A model generated the notes under the pieces. It searched no databases. It worked only from the letters and a program-made list of their open reading frames with translations, and had not been told where the DNA came from. From Gonium pectorale (Eukaryota > Chlorophyta > Chlorophyceae > Chlamydomonadales > Volvocaceae), in assembly GCA_001584585.1 (NCBI GenBank), contig LSYV01000087.1:173402-237401 (forward strand): DNA of 64,000 nt. The letters are read 5' to 3'. The position numbers and the translations under genes are program-made. The first letter of the stretch is position 1, and each line of letters opens with the position of its first letter. This document shows, in pieces, positions 13,101 to 23,700 of this stretch.

Positions 13101-16100
13101 GGATCCCAGTTTCCGTACCTTGCGGCAGAACGCTGCGCCCTGCGGCGCTGCGGTGTTGCAAGCCACCAGCGCCGCAGCGCCGCTGTGCGGAGCAAGGATC
13201 AGCAGCGCCGTCGGGCCGTTGGGACCTGCGCCTAGCTGCACCTCGACCTCGCAGCCGTCGCTGCAGCCGCGGCCGCCCCCGCCACCCTGCTGGCTGGCAG
13301 TTGCAGGCTGCAACGGCGGCTGAGGGGCCTGCTCCGGCGCCGCCTGTGCCCCCTGCTGCTGCTCCTGCAAAGCCTGCTGCGCTTGCTCAGGCTGCGAAAC
13401 CTGTGCGGAGAGAAGACTAGATCAGAAGGTGCTTGCACAGGAGAAATCAACCACAAAGGGCATCAAGGAGCAGGTTTCAGACTCCGCACGCCTTCCTCCT
13501 TACGCACCGCACCTGCGCAGGGCCTGCACCCGTCCGGCCGGCGATCAGCGCGAGCTCCCGAACGCTGGGCGGTGCCAGGGGGCTCTCCAGTACCAGGACG
13601 CCGTCCCCGGTGTGCGCCAGGCCGAGCGAGACCAGCCCGCCGTACGCCACGCCAACGTCCTGTTGGCGCACAGTGGTGTAGCCATGCGGGCGGGGGGGGA
13701 GGGTGGTTCGCTGGTTTCTCGCTTTGCGCACGGGCGACGGGGCGGGGGACGGTCGCGCCAGCCGCAACCTCCAGTTGCGAAGGGAGAGGCGGCGGCGCCA
13801 CAAGCGTAGGTTGCATGCAGACCTGCCGTTTCTCGTATCGAGCTCGATGACACCCGATGCAAGTTGGTCCTTGCAGGCTGACGCACACGGTTTCCCTGCC
13901 CTCTCCCAACTCTGTCCTAGCCGTCGTGGGGATTGCCGAGGCTACAACCCAAAGCCGTAAGAGGCTTCATAGCCTCTTGTGGGGAGCCTCTTATGGCCCA
14001 CCTTTGTGAAGTCGGAGACGCGGACCTCGCACAGCGCTGTACCGAGGGAGGGGGGGAAAGGGGCATAACTGGGAGTTGAGACTACAAATCTATTGCAGCA
14101 GACAAGCCTGAAGTCTCACGCGATTAGCAACAGCCATGAGCGAGGGGCGACCGGCAACAGCATTCAGTACCTGTAGACAGGGCCTTCCGCCACACGCACT
14201 TCTTCATTACCCCACGCCTTTTCTGACAGGAGCCGCTGCCGTACCTGACAGGAGCGCGTGACTGAGCGGCGCGTCCTCGTCGCCCGAGCCGTCCTCCCCT
14301 CCGGCGCCTGCCCCGCCCTCCGTGGGGGCCACGGCGGTGCTCCGCACAAACAGCTGCAGCAGGCGGCCCGCGTCGGCGGCAGGCAACACCAGGCCGCCGA
14401 CCGGGGTCAGCGGCGGCGCGTTGTAGCAGCAGAGCACCCTGCCACGGCGACGGCCCGGGAAGGCAACATCGGGGAGGCGAGGGCCGGGATGCGGGGGAGG
14501 GGTGCCCGCAGGTCAGGGAGCACTCCTTGGGGCTGGCGAGCTTAACAGTCGGAACGGACGGCGCATGCCTCCCCGCAAGGCATGAAAGCATTCTGGAGCG
14601 TTGGCCGCACAGTGGTGTCTTGCTGGGCTTGCGCCACTGGGCGAGGGTCAATGGACAAACCACAAATGGGGCAGTAAGTCCCTGGGAGGGCAATTGCACC
14701 TGCTGAGGGCTCTTGGCAGGGGAGAGCCAGTGCGGGTACCTGCGGTTCAAGCAGCAATTGCCTGCGCTCCTATGTCGCGAAGCAATGAGAAAATGACGTT
14801 GCCTCGCTCAGTACGGCTGAGTGCATCCTGGACCCGCTCGCATCACGTGTTGCTCGCATCACTTAGTAATACCGTTGTTGCTGTTTGTGGGGACGGCAGG
14901 GCCTCTCCTCTTCAGGACGTCCCGCACGCTTTTCACGCTGGAGAACGGGCCGCTGCAGCCACGATCAGCTTTCAATCCCCCAGCTGTGTACGCGGGTGGC
15001 ATGTTGACATGCATGCCGCAGCAGCACCCTGAAGAGGCCTTAAGCACATAACCCACCTTTTGGGAGGAGGCGGCGGGCGGCCGTTGGCCGCCTCCCAGTC
15101 GCCTGCGCCCCCGCCGCTTCCACCTCCCCGATGTGCCACCAGCCCAGCGGCGCTCGGTTCCAGCTGCACTCCCGGCTGCGGATCCTGCTGCAGCGGAGGT
15201 GCCTTCTGCTCCTCGTGCCGGTACACCCACACTAGGGGCCCCGCCCCCGCCGTATGCATACCACCCCCCGCACCAGCATCGGCGCCGCCCACAGTGACTG
15301 CCGCCGGTTGCGGCTGCCGCTGCTCGGCAGGGAGCGGTGCGAGGGCAGGCGGAGGCGGGGGCATCCGCACCCCCAGCGGCTCCAGCAGCACGTCCCTGAC
15401 GTACTGGTCGTACGGCTCCCCCACCATGTGCTCGATGATGGCCCCGATCAGCATGTAGTCCAGCTCCTGGGGCCTGGGGGGATGCCAGGAGCCGAGGGGG
15501 AGGAGCACAGCTGACGACGTGCAAGGATACAATTCTGGACATACCATGACATACGCTCGTCTCAACACTATGACATGGTGGATGCGCATCGCAAGGCACC
15601 CGCTCTGGCAAGGTGTAGCGTTCAGGAACTCGCGCGCTGTGGTCGGTTTCGGTGCGCCAGGCGCTGGCGCTAGCGGTGGCCTCAGAGTTTCGGGGCTCAG
15701 TGGCTCTGCCCCTGCCCAGCGGGTCGTGGTCAGACGCCTACAAGCTCGGCCCACCTGGCGGCCCCTCCATAACGTGAAGTCGAAGTCCTTGCCCCGATGG
15801 CATCCCCTGCCGGACCTGGTCGCCATGCCCGACCCTGCGCGCCATCCGTCCCTCCATCCCTCCCCACCTGTACGCCCCTGGTGGCTTTGCGCCGTACGCT
15901 GCTGCGGCCACGAGATACGCCGTGACCGGAGTGTCCAGGAGAGGGACCGCCTCGTCCTGCAGCAGAGAACACAATGCGATCACAGCCCGGCGCATGCACA
16001 ACCGGCCGCGGACAGCCTCGCGCCTAGCGGCAGGCGCTGCCACGCGGCCGCTGCCGCTGCACAGGAGCTTCCTGCCGAGGCAACGAAACACAAGTAGGCC

Positions 16101-18549
16101 GCAACGGCCTCCCATCGCCAACACCCGCTCCATCCCGTCCTCCGCGCGCACCCCCCGCCGCCGCCAACTGCGCTGCTGCCGCTGTCAGCGTCCGCCGGCC
16201 CCTCACCTACCGCGCTTGCAAGTGACGCGGCGCGAGCCATGGCCACGGCCTGTCCGTCGGTGCCGCTCGACCCACCGCCCGGCTCCAAGGACAAGGAGTG
16301 CGCCAGGGCTGAGGAGACCTCCCCCGTCAGCTCCACGGCGCCGCTGCCGGCCTCGCCCAGGCGCAGCGAGGCCCGGCGGCCCGGGCTTGGAGCTACTGGG
16401 GGCGTACCCCGCGGCGGGAGGGGCGAGAGGGGCCGCGAGGACGACTGCGCACAGACAAGTCAGCACGCGCGGCGTGGCGGCGGGAGCACGAGCAAAGGAC
16501 CAGGGCCTCATGCCCCAGCAGACGTGTGCGGCGAGAGAATTTATTTCGCGCCGAGGGTGCAGCGACAGCGAGCGCGCAACACTGGAGATGTTCCGCAGCG
16601 TGCAAAATTTTCCGGATTGCCCGGTTCCTCGCTTTGCCGTGTTGACACAATAGTACTTGATTTCCCGGCGCCTTTTCCGGTTTTCCTCTCAGTCATTGCT
16701 AACTGTCATGCCCTGAACCAAGCACACTGCACAGCTGCCGAGAAGATCTGAGGCCTGCGTCGCCAGGCGAATATTCGCAGCAGCCAGGGGTTCGCCAACG
16801 CGTACCTCGTCGCCAACGAGTGCGCTGCCGGGGCTGCCGTCTCCCTCCCCATCGCCGCCGCCGTCTCCGCCGCCGCCCTCCCGCCGCTGCAGCCCCGAGG
16901 TGTGCAGCAGCAGATGCTGCACAGTGACGGTGCCGTACCTCGAAGTGTCAACCTGGGTAGCAGCGAGAAGAGGCCGTGCGGCAAGTCGGCAAGCTCGGCG
17001 GCGAGCCGCACTGTGCGTCAGAAACCGGCAGCATCTGCAGCTTGACGCGTGTGTTCACATGTCTTGGAATCATCACCGACACCGTGGGTCGCTAAGCACC
17101 GCAGAACTGCGATGATGGAGGTCTTTGTAAGCGAGGTGACCGCCGCGGATGCATCTAACTGCGCATGCAGGTTATACGGGATGCTCACGACTGCCGCTCG
17201 CAACGGGCGGGGGCGCACGGCTGCGGCGCATCACGCAACGAGCGCCCCACCCGCAGCTGGCGGGGCAGCAGGGAGTTGATGTCAGCGGCCAACGGCACAT
17301 CGCCCTCCTGCATGGGCCGGCCAGCGGGAAGCAGGCAGCAGCAGCAGCAGGGCACGGAGTTAACGCGGCTGGCTTCGGCCCTATGCATGTGACACAAGGG
17401 GACACGTTAAGTGTACGGCAGCACCCGTGCCACGGCGGCACCCGATGAGCACAGACGTCGCCAGGGGGCCGGGCTCATTGAGAGACACGCCGTGGCAGAG
17501 AGAGCGAGGATACGCCCTCCGGCACCGCAGGATGGACCTCACAGACTTACTTGCAGTAGCCGCAGCAGCGCCGCCGCCGCCAACAGCCGCGCACAGCCCC
17601 CTAAGTCCCACAGCGAGGTGCACGGGTCCAAAATAGACCCACGGGACACATCTTGGAAGCTGTAGTGGCAACGGGGATGAGGGGACACATCCCCTTTTGG
17701 AAATGCCAGGTGGAAGGATGATGGAAACTGCCGATCTGGTCGTGGGACGACAGGAGCAAAGATGGTTGCCACTGGGGTGGTCACAGTCAGTTGTGCAGCA
17801 AGGATGCCATCCAGCCGGGCATGGCCCGTAGTTCCTTGTGTGCTGCACCCTTGGGCGCGGGTTGTCCCACTCGTTGCCAACCTGCTCACAACCGTCTCCT
17901 TCCTCACGCAGCTTCACCGCGGCCGGGTAGCCACGTCGCATCATGGCGCACCCAACAAGCAACCCCCAGGTCTTGCATGGTTACGATGCCACACGCGCAC
18001 GTACAACCAAACCCAATTTTCCATGGGGCCTGCGCCCGGCAGCCTCGCGGACTCTGTACGCGAGATTGGGCAATACGACACAGTTGGCATGTGCGTTGCC
18101 GCCATCCGCACAGGGCCTTCCCAAATGGCGAAAACCTTCGAAACCTGGGCCCTATACCAAGCCACCAAGGCTCCATCAAGTAGAAATTGCAGGCTCACCC
18201 ATAGCAGTTGGCGAGCGAGAAGGGGTGGCGGCCTGCCTTCACAACGCACACTGCAGCGCCCTCAACCTTGTTATCCTGCGTGTCACAGGGAAAGGAGCGT
18301 CAAAGGGGGGCATGCAGGGACAGAAGGATGTCACCAACCCCACCACAACGCATGCGTTACACGCGGGGGCTTTGGTGGGCTACCCTCCCGCACTCGCGTA
18401 CGCGCAGTGCACAGGCAAATATAACCGTCAGGTGTTGCTGTCCACCGCAGCAAACAACTGACCTGCAGACCACGGTACACCTCTAGATGGAGGACGGACT
18501 CAACATCGTCCGGCCGCGCGAAGTCCATGTCTACATCATTTGGGAGCAC
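10128..18549 (-). CDS. Pseudo-beta-lactamase / pseudo-thioesterase fusion
   Basis: Multi-exon gene, stop at 10128. The N-terminal part has the class C beta-lactamase (serine hydrolase) fold: exon 17659–17551 gives the motif-1 helix, 17307–17251 gives EGDVPLAADINSLLP, 16952–16806 gives VTVQHLLLHTSGL, about 15470 gives LDYMLIGAIIEHMVGEPY, about 14420 gives GGLVLPAADAGRLLQLF, and about 13630 gives an HTG motif. A second domain follows, like type II thioesterases: LVAFPPAAC and VGLFEGW (about 12540), LALFGHGLGSLWAFEVARRL (about 12060), LRSDVKALVVRC (about 11540), LLRADIEAEMSY (about 11060), CPITVLIPEDD (about 10630) and FQTIPGDYH (about 10410). The SxxK catalytic motif reads GCAR, the YxN motif reads PQE, and the GHSxG elbow reads GHGLG, so neither domain should hydrolyse by the standard mechanism. 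Separating exons of 16.43–16.22 and 16.0–15.86 kb are tentative. An exon at about 18515–18460 (MDFARPDDVESVLHLEVYRG) may be the start, but its link is not proven. Localisation is unknown. Confidence 0.7.
12044..12058 (-). other. Degenerate thioesterase nucleophile elbow (GHGLG)
   Basis: The elbow reads Gly-His-Gly-Leu-Gly, with GGT (12050–12052 on the plus strand as ACC) where thioesterases have a Ser codon. The flanking LALF and SLWAFEVARRL match the family closely. Confidence 0.8.
17587..17598 (-). other. Degenerate SxxK motif (GCAR)
   Basis: In the exon DLG-GCAR-LLAAAALLRLLQ, followed by EGDVPLAADI, the four residues sit where serine beta-lactamase-fold proteins carry Ser-x-x-Lys. The codons are GGC TGT GCG CGG: Ser becomes Gly and Lys becomes Arg. 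The surrounding residues keep the family pattern, so the alignment is firm. Confidence 0.75.
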
Positions 18550-19041
18550 GCGGAACCTCTGATACCGTTACTATCGAGCTACCATGTCCTTTAATCACAG
18601 AGTGTGAAGGGCTGAATTGCAGCTCAGCGAGGCTCGGCAAGGGCAGCCGATATAAGTACGTTGTCCCAGTGTGTGCACACCCTCATGTCCCATTACACTG
18701 GATGAGAACGTATAACACGGGATGCAATCGTCGCAAGGACAGCACACAGCGCGTGTTCAGGTTCCGTGGATCGAAAACAATGTTCTGTGCCGTTGAGGAC
18801 TTCATGCCCAACGCTGTCGTCTTTGGTATGAATAGACAACATACAACGTGTGATATACGCCGAATAAAACCCTATTCGCCGACTGAATGTCTTGTTGCAA
18901 ACGAGGACAAGCTGCTGAAAGGATGAGCGGATCGCTCTTAACGATATACCACTGCTCCTGTCAGCTCTTTCTTTGTTAGTCCCAACTTGAGCAAACCTAC
19001 CTACCCACCTGGCCGCCTGCCGACGATGCAGCATACGCGAT
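18550..19041. other. Divergent intergenic region
   Basis: It lies between the probable 5' end of the minus-strand fusion gene and the plus-strand start at 19042. A 128-codon open frame on the plus strand (18540–18926) has no splice or composition support. The stretch is AT-richer than its surroundings and probably holds both promoters. Confidence 0.4.
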
Positions 19042-19758
19042 ATGGACATACATAGCGGTGGTAGCAGACCGGTTGCTGGTTTCCTCGCGAGCTTGCGGAG
19101 CGCAATGATTGGGAAAGGGCCTTCTCTCGGCTTCCTCCAGCGGAGGAAGCTGTTGTGTGTATGTAACGTAAAGCGGCGGAACGGCGATCCGGACGCTGCC
19201 AATGGCACCGATGGCGGAACTGCCGCTGACCTCCTATTCGAGCAAAACCGCTGGCGGTGGCCCGCGGTCGGGGGCCGCGAGTCGAAGGCCAACGGCCGGC
19301 CGCCGCCTCCCCCACCACCCCCACCACCGTCGGGGCCTCGAGGCCAGACCGTGCGCCGCCCCATCGGCGCGCCAGTCCGGCCTCCACCACCGCCACCACC
19401 ACCGCCACCGCCACCGCGCGGCGACTCTGCGTCCACACCATCGTGGGCGGAGCCGCTGCTCCGCAATGATGCAGAGCTCAGGGACCTACTCACGAACAAC
19501 CCGGAGCTGTGGGCAGACCTGCAGCGCCGTGCTGGCAAGCGTAGCGCGTATGTGCCACCGCCGGGCCCACCTGACACGTCCGCAGACCCAGCGGCGTACG
19601 AGCGGCAGGTGCAACAGTGGCTACGCTACCGCCGCTCCCAGGCGGTATCAGGCGGCTCGGCGGGCTCCAGGCAGGATGACGAGATTGTTAGCCTCGCGTT
19701 ACTGTACCTGGCGGCATTTGTGCCCATCCTTGCGTTCGCGCTGGCGTCGCCCTGGTGA
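19042..19758 (+). CDS. Polyproline protein with C-terminal membrane anchor
   Basis: Single-exon gene of 238 residues with an ATG at 19042; I do not recognise a family. The first 50 residues are rich in Arg, Ser, Ala and Leu with few acidic residues, which would suit an organelle transit peptide. Two proline runs of 10 and 12 residues follow (about residues 87–96 and 114–125), separated by an Arg/Gly-rich stretch. Next is an acidic helical region (LRNDAELRDLLTNNPELWAD), then a Gln/Arg-rich segment. The last 25 residues are hydrophobic (IVSLALLYLAAFVPILAFAL) and end only three residues later, like a tail anchor. TGTAA at 20419–20423 could end the transcript. The lack of introns is unlike its neighbours. 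Proline runs bind profilin, SH3 or WW domains in other proteins, but nothing here shows a partner. Confidence 0.6.
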   Translation: MDIHSGGSRPVAGFLASLRSAMIGKGPSLGFLQRRKLLCVCNVKRRNGDPDAANGTDGGTAADLLFEQNRWRWPAVGGRESKANGRPPPPPPPPPPSGPRGQTVRRPIGAPVRPPPPPPPPPPPPRGDSASTPSWAEPLLRNDAELRDLLTNNPELWADLQRRAGKRSAYVPPPGPPDTSADPAAYERQVQQWLRYRRSQAVSGGSAGSRQDDEIVSLALLYLAAFVPILAFALASPW

Positions 19759-20799
19759 CACAACGCAGTGTTTGGCCTTCGCTGGGAGAAGGCGTTCGGA
19801 CGAGGCCACCGGGTGTCGCTTGTCTGGTGGTGTTTGTGTGAGTAATAATGATCATAATGAGAAGACAGTGAAACGCCAGCGTGCATGTAGGCGGGTGGCG
19901 TGTATGGGCAACAGCCTTCGCCAGAGAGTCAGGCGCATCGTGCTCCGACCACAGCCGTGGATCCGGTCTACCCATGTTTGACCTGTGCAGGGCGATGCAG
20001 GGGCAGGGCAGCTTGGCCAAGCTGGGCACCGCGAGCTGTTCAGTACTTGCACCGCAACTATGGTTAGCGGTGACCACCGCCAGATTTGCTGTGTCGCTCG
20101 CCCTTGCAGGTGGGCGTTGATGCGGGTGGCGTCGATATCTGGAGTAAGCGCGTACGGGGTGGAGGGCGGCTGCATAGTGCCTGCCGAGAGGTGCCGAGCG
20201 TGTATGGTACCCACCTGGATCATGATGCATAAGCGTGGTGGTACCCGCTGCAGGCCATTGCTCAGGATGTGCTCTGCTACCCGTTTGGCGACCAGATGCA
20301 GGCGGGCGCGACTGGTGGGCCGGACTCTAAAGGGTTAGGGGTTAGTTATTTAGGCATATGCGGACTCGCTCGTCCACTTATGCTTAGGCATTCACGCGGA
20401 TTCAATGCCTTATCCGTGTGTAATGTGGGTTGTACAGATGTACACTAGGCTTTATGCGCTGACCATCATCATGGACCGATGGGCCGGCTGTGTGTGTGAG
20501 TGTTGAAATGAAACGACGCATACGACGAGCGTAAGCGCGAAAAGGATGGTGTGTGTGTGGCTGACTCCTGTACGTGACGCTGGTACTGCAGCCTGTGCTG
20601 GCCTCCCCCGCCGCCAAGGGCGCGGTCCAGCGAGTTTTCAGTTATGCCGACCACTTCCTTCTATGGCCCCTGAAAATGCACATTGTGTGTAACATGTCCG
20701 CTGCCGCATAATATAGGGCGCGTGATCACAGCGTTTAACACAGGGTTTCAGCTGTGATCGCCCGCGGATGTGACATGCGTGGCCGCGGATGTGACGTGC
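19759..20799. other. 3' UTR and spacer before FtsH gene
   Basis: This holds the probable 3' UTR of the polyproline gene up to the TGTAA at 20419, then the promoter region of the FtsH gene. I see no supported exon on either strand. Confidence 0.4.
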
Positions 20800-23700
20800 A
20801 TGGCCGCCCGTCGTCCCTCCCAGAGCGGTCTTTTCCGCGCAACACGAGCAGCAGCGGTAGTACAGAAGCGTCACCTTTCGTGCACCTGCATACGATGTTC
20901 CCTTCCACGGGAGACGGCCAGCTTGGCAGGTGGGAACGTGCTGTGTGGGTCAACGGGATGTCACACACAACGCGCAAGTGCTGAATCCCCGACCACCAGC
21001 ACCGTCGATGTAGGATCGTTAGATATTCTCACTCAGCCCACTTCCCCGCCAGGGGAGACCAGTGATGTGCTTCACGTGTTGCCGGCGCCATAAGTCCTAC
21101 CAAATTCACACGGAACTCGGACGAGGGTGCGACTTTGGCGTAGGGGTGCGGACTGCGGACAGGGTGCGTCCAGAAACCCGCCGTACAGCAACATGCATGT
21201 CGCGTAGTCGCTGCTACTCCGACCTCGTCCTTGTACTAGTAGCGTTCCTGGTAGCCTAGAGGCGACGCACGCGCTCTACCCTGGCCCTCAAATGCGGTCC
21301 CTTCCGCGACACTTTCTAGACCTCATAGTTGTTGGGAAAAGAAGGAGCCTCAGGGAGATTTCAGACACCCTGAAATATGGGCGTAGGGTCTACCACTCCC
21401 GGGTCGCGGACGAGGTGCGGGTTACGCTGTAGTCGCTTTCTGTCGCAGGACGCGCTCTAAGCCTGTCAACTTGCCCCCTACAACAGGGCGCGGAGCAGAT
21501 GCGCGCACTAATGCGCGCTGGCCAGCATGAGGCGGTTGTAACGATGTTTGAGCAAAACAGGGTTCCCAACACGCCGGAGACACTCGCCGAGTACGTGAAG
21601 GCGCTTTCTCGGCTTGACCGCCTGGACCCCGCGCGCTTTCACGCCTTGTCCCAGGTGCGACACGATGAGATCCGCAAAGCGTTCCCTGTATGCGCTCGCT
21701 CTTTATGGTCAAGGGTGCATGCATGTGGAGGATGCGCATTACGAGCAGCGCACTCATGAGCATCGGCCACGTCACGTAAGCTCCCGTGGCACGCTGCTGC
21801 CCCGTCACCCGTGTCCGAACGTTCGGGTCGCGGACCACTGCGTGTTTGCATCGTTGCTCTCTCACACGTCCTTTCCCCTTTGCTCTGGCGGCCACGGCCC
21901 CGAATGCGGGTATGGTCATTTTGGGCAGAGGGGGGGCTTTGGCACGGCTACCAGCGGCGCCAGTCGTCAGGCCGCTGATTATGCCCCCAGCAGCAGTGCC
22001 TTCCTAGGCAGCTGGGGAAGCAGCGCCGGCGGAGCTGGAGGTGGCTGGGGCAGCGGGGCAGGCGCAGGCGCGGGTGGGGGCAGCAGCGGCTACTACGGCG
22101 CGGGTGGGCCTGGCGCCGGCAGCGCGGGCTTCGCTGCAGGCCCGGCCATGGGCGCGGCCGGCGCAGCCGCCCTCGGCGGCAACGGCGGCGCCGCTGTGTC
22201 TGCTGCCGATGGCGTGATGGGCTCACCAAAGAACCCACTCGTAATGACCTTTGCGGAGCCGAGCTTCTCCAGCCAGGTGCGTACGCGCTGCAGTGACCCA
22301 GCGGAGCTCTGCGGACCTGCCATGAGCAAAGGGTGGCCGGAATCCCGTCGATGCCTGCGTCTGCGGGGTAGACATGAAATGTGCAGAGACGAAGAAAGCC
22401 CGGACGCGCTCGGTGATGGACCACGCGTCATGTCCGGGCTGCCGTCCTGGGCTTGGCAGCTGGGGCATTGACGCCATCCAACCGGACACTGTGGCCACCG
22501 TGAAAGTCTGATATGCGGCTAGCCCCGGAATAGAAGTTCATGTGGGTGCTGGTCTGTGGCCTTGCTGCGTGCTGCTGCGCGCCGGCTACTGCAGTCGTGT
22601 GTATATAAACTACACCAAATAGTGGTGGTCATAGGGAGCAGTGCATTCCTTCGATGGCACCGTTCGCCGGCTCCCATACGACTATGATGCGATTCTACAA
22701 CTGCCATTTGCAAGGCGTCTGCCCCCGCGTCCGTAACGCTGTTGCAAATGGGCCGTCGCTTAATTGTACGGCATACGGTTATTGGGTTTGACGAGAATAC
22801 ACGCATGGCCGTGGCAGGTGTGGCGTACGGTCCGTACGCTGGGCGGCGCCTTCATCGTGGTCACGTGCCTGGGCACGCTGCTCGACGACAAGGGACTCAC
22901 GAAGTCCTTCCTCAACAACCCCGACCTCAAGCCGCAAATCAATAGCCCCACGCGGTTTACGGACGTAAAGGGAGTGGACGAGGCCAAGGTAAGGGGCGCA
23001 GGAGTCGTGGCTCCCCCCTACAGAAGTTATGGCTTCATCGTTCATCCTCATCGCCCCTCCATGAAGGCATTGTTCCTCTACACGGGATTGTAGAGTACCG
23101 GCCACTGACCTGGCCATTGTCCTGCCTGTATCCCCCTCAGCACGAGCTCGAAGAGATTGTCGAGTACCTCCGTGACCCGCATAAGTTCACGGGCCTAGGC
23201 GGGAAGCTGCCCAAGGGCGTGCTGCTGGTAAGTGTGGGGTTCCTAACGCCGCGGCATGCATGATTGTTGTGCCCACCTGCAACTGGCAGCCGTTGAGATG
23301 CACAGGAGCACACGCAGGTGCCAAGAACCATAACAATTCGTTTTAGGTGGACTCCTTATTGAGTCAGGGGAGTCCCCAAGCAGGTGACCTTTGTTGGGGC
23401 TTCTTGTTGACTGGCTGGCTTTTACTTGCTGTGCTACAGGTTGGCCCACCTGGAACGGGCAAGACCATGCTTGCGAGGGCCATCGCTGGTAAGCGAGGAG
23501 CTCTCTGGGGACTTGCTAGGGTGGCGTTGGGTCAGCGGATGCGCTTGTCTGCATCGCTGCATCGGACATCGACTGACTGCCGCATAGAGTGCGTGTCACT
23601 CTGCTATCCTTGATCTTCGGCCAAACGACCCCTCTGCTGCTTGATGCGCTGGCGTTGCCGGCGCGCCTCACGTGGTTGGAAAACGCCATTGCTTGAACTT

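Noticed and set aside
18693..19577. 294-codon open frame on the minus strand
   Set aside because: It is the antisense of the polyproline gene; poly-Gly and Ala/Arg runs are the mirror of the CCN codons.
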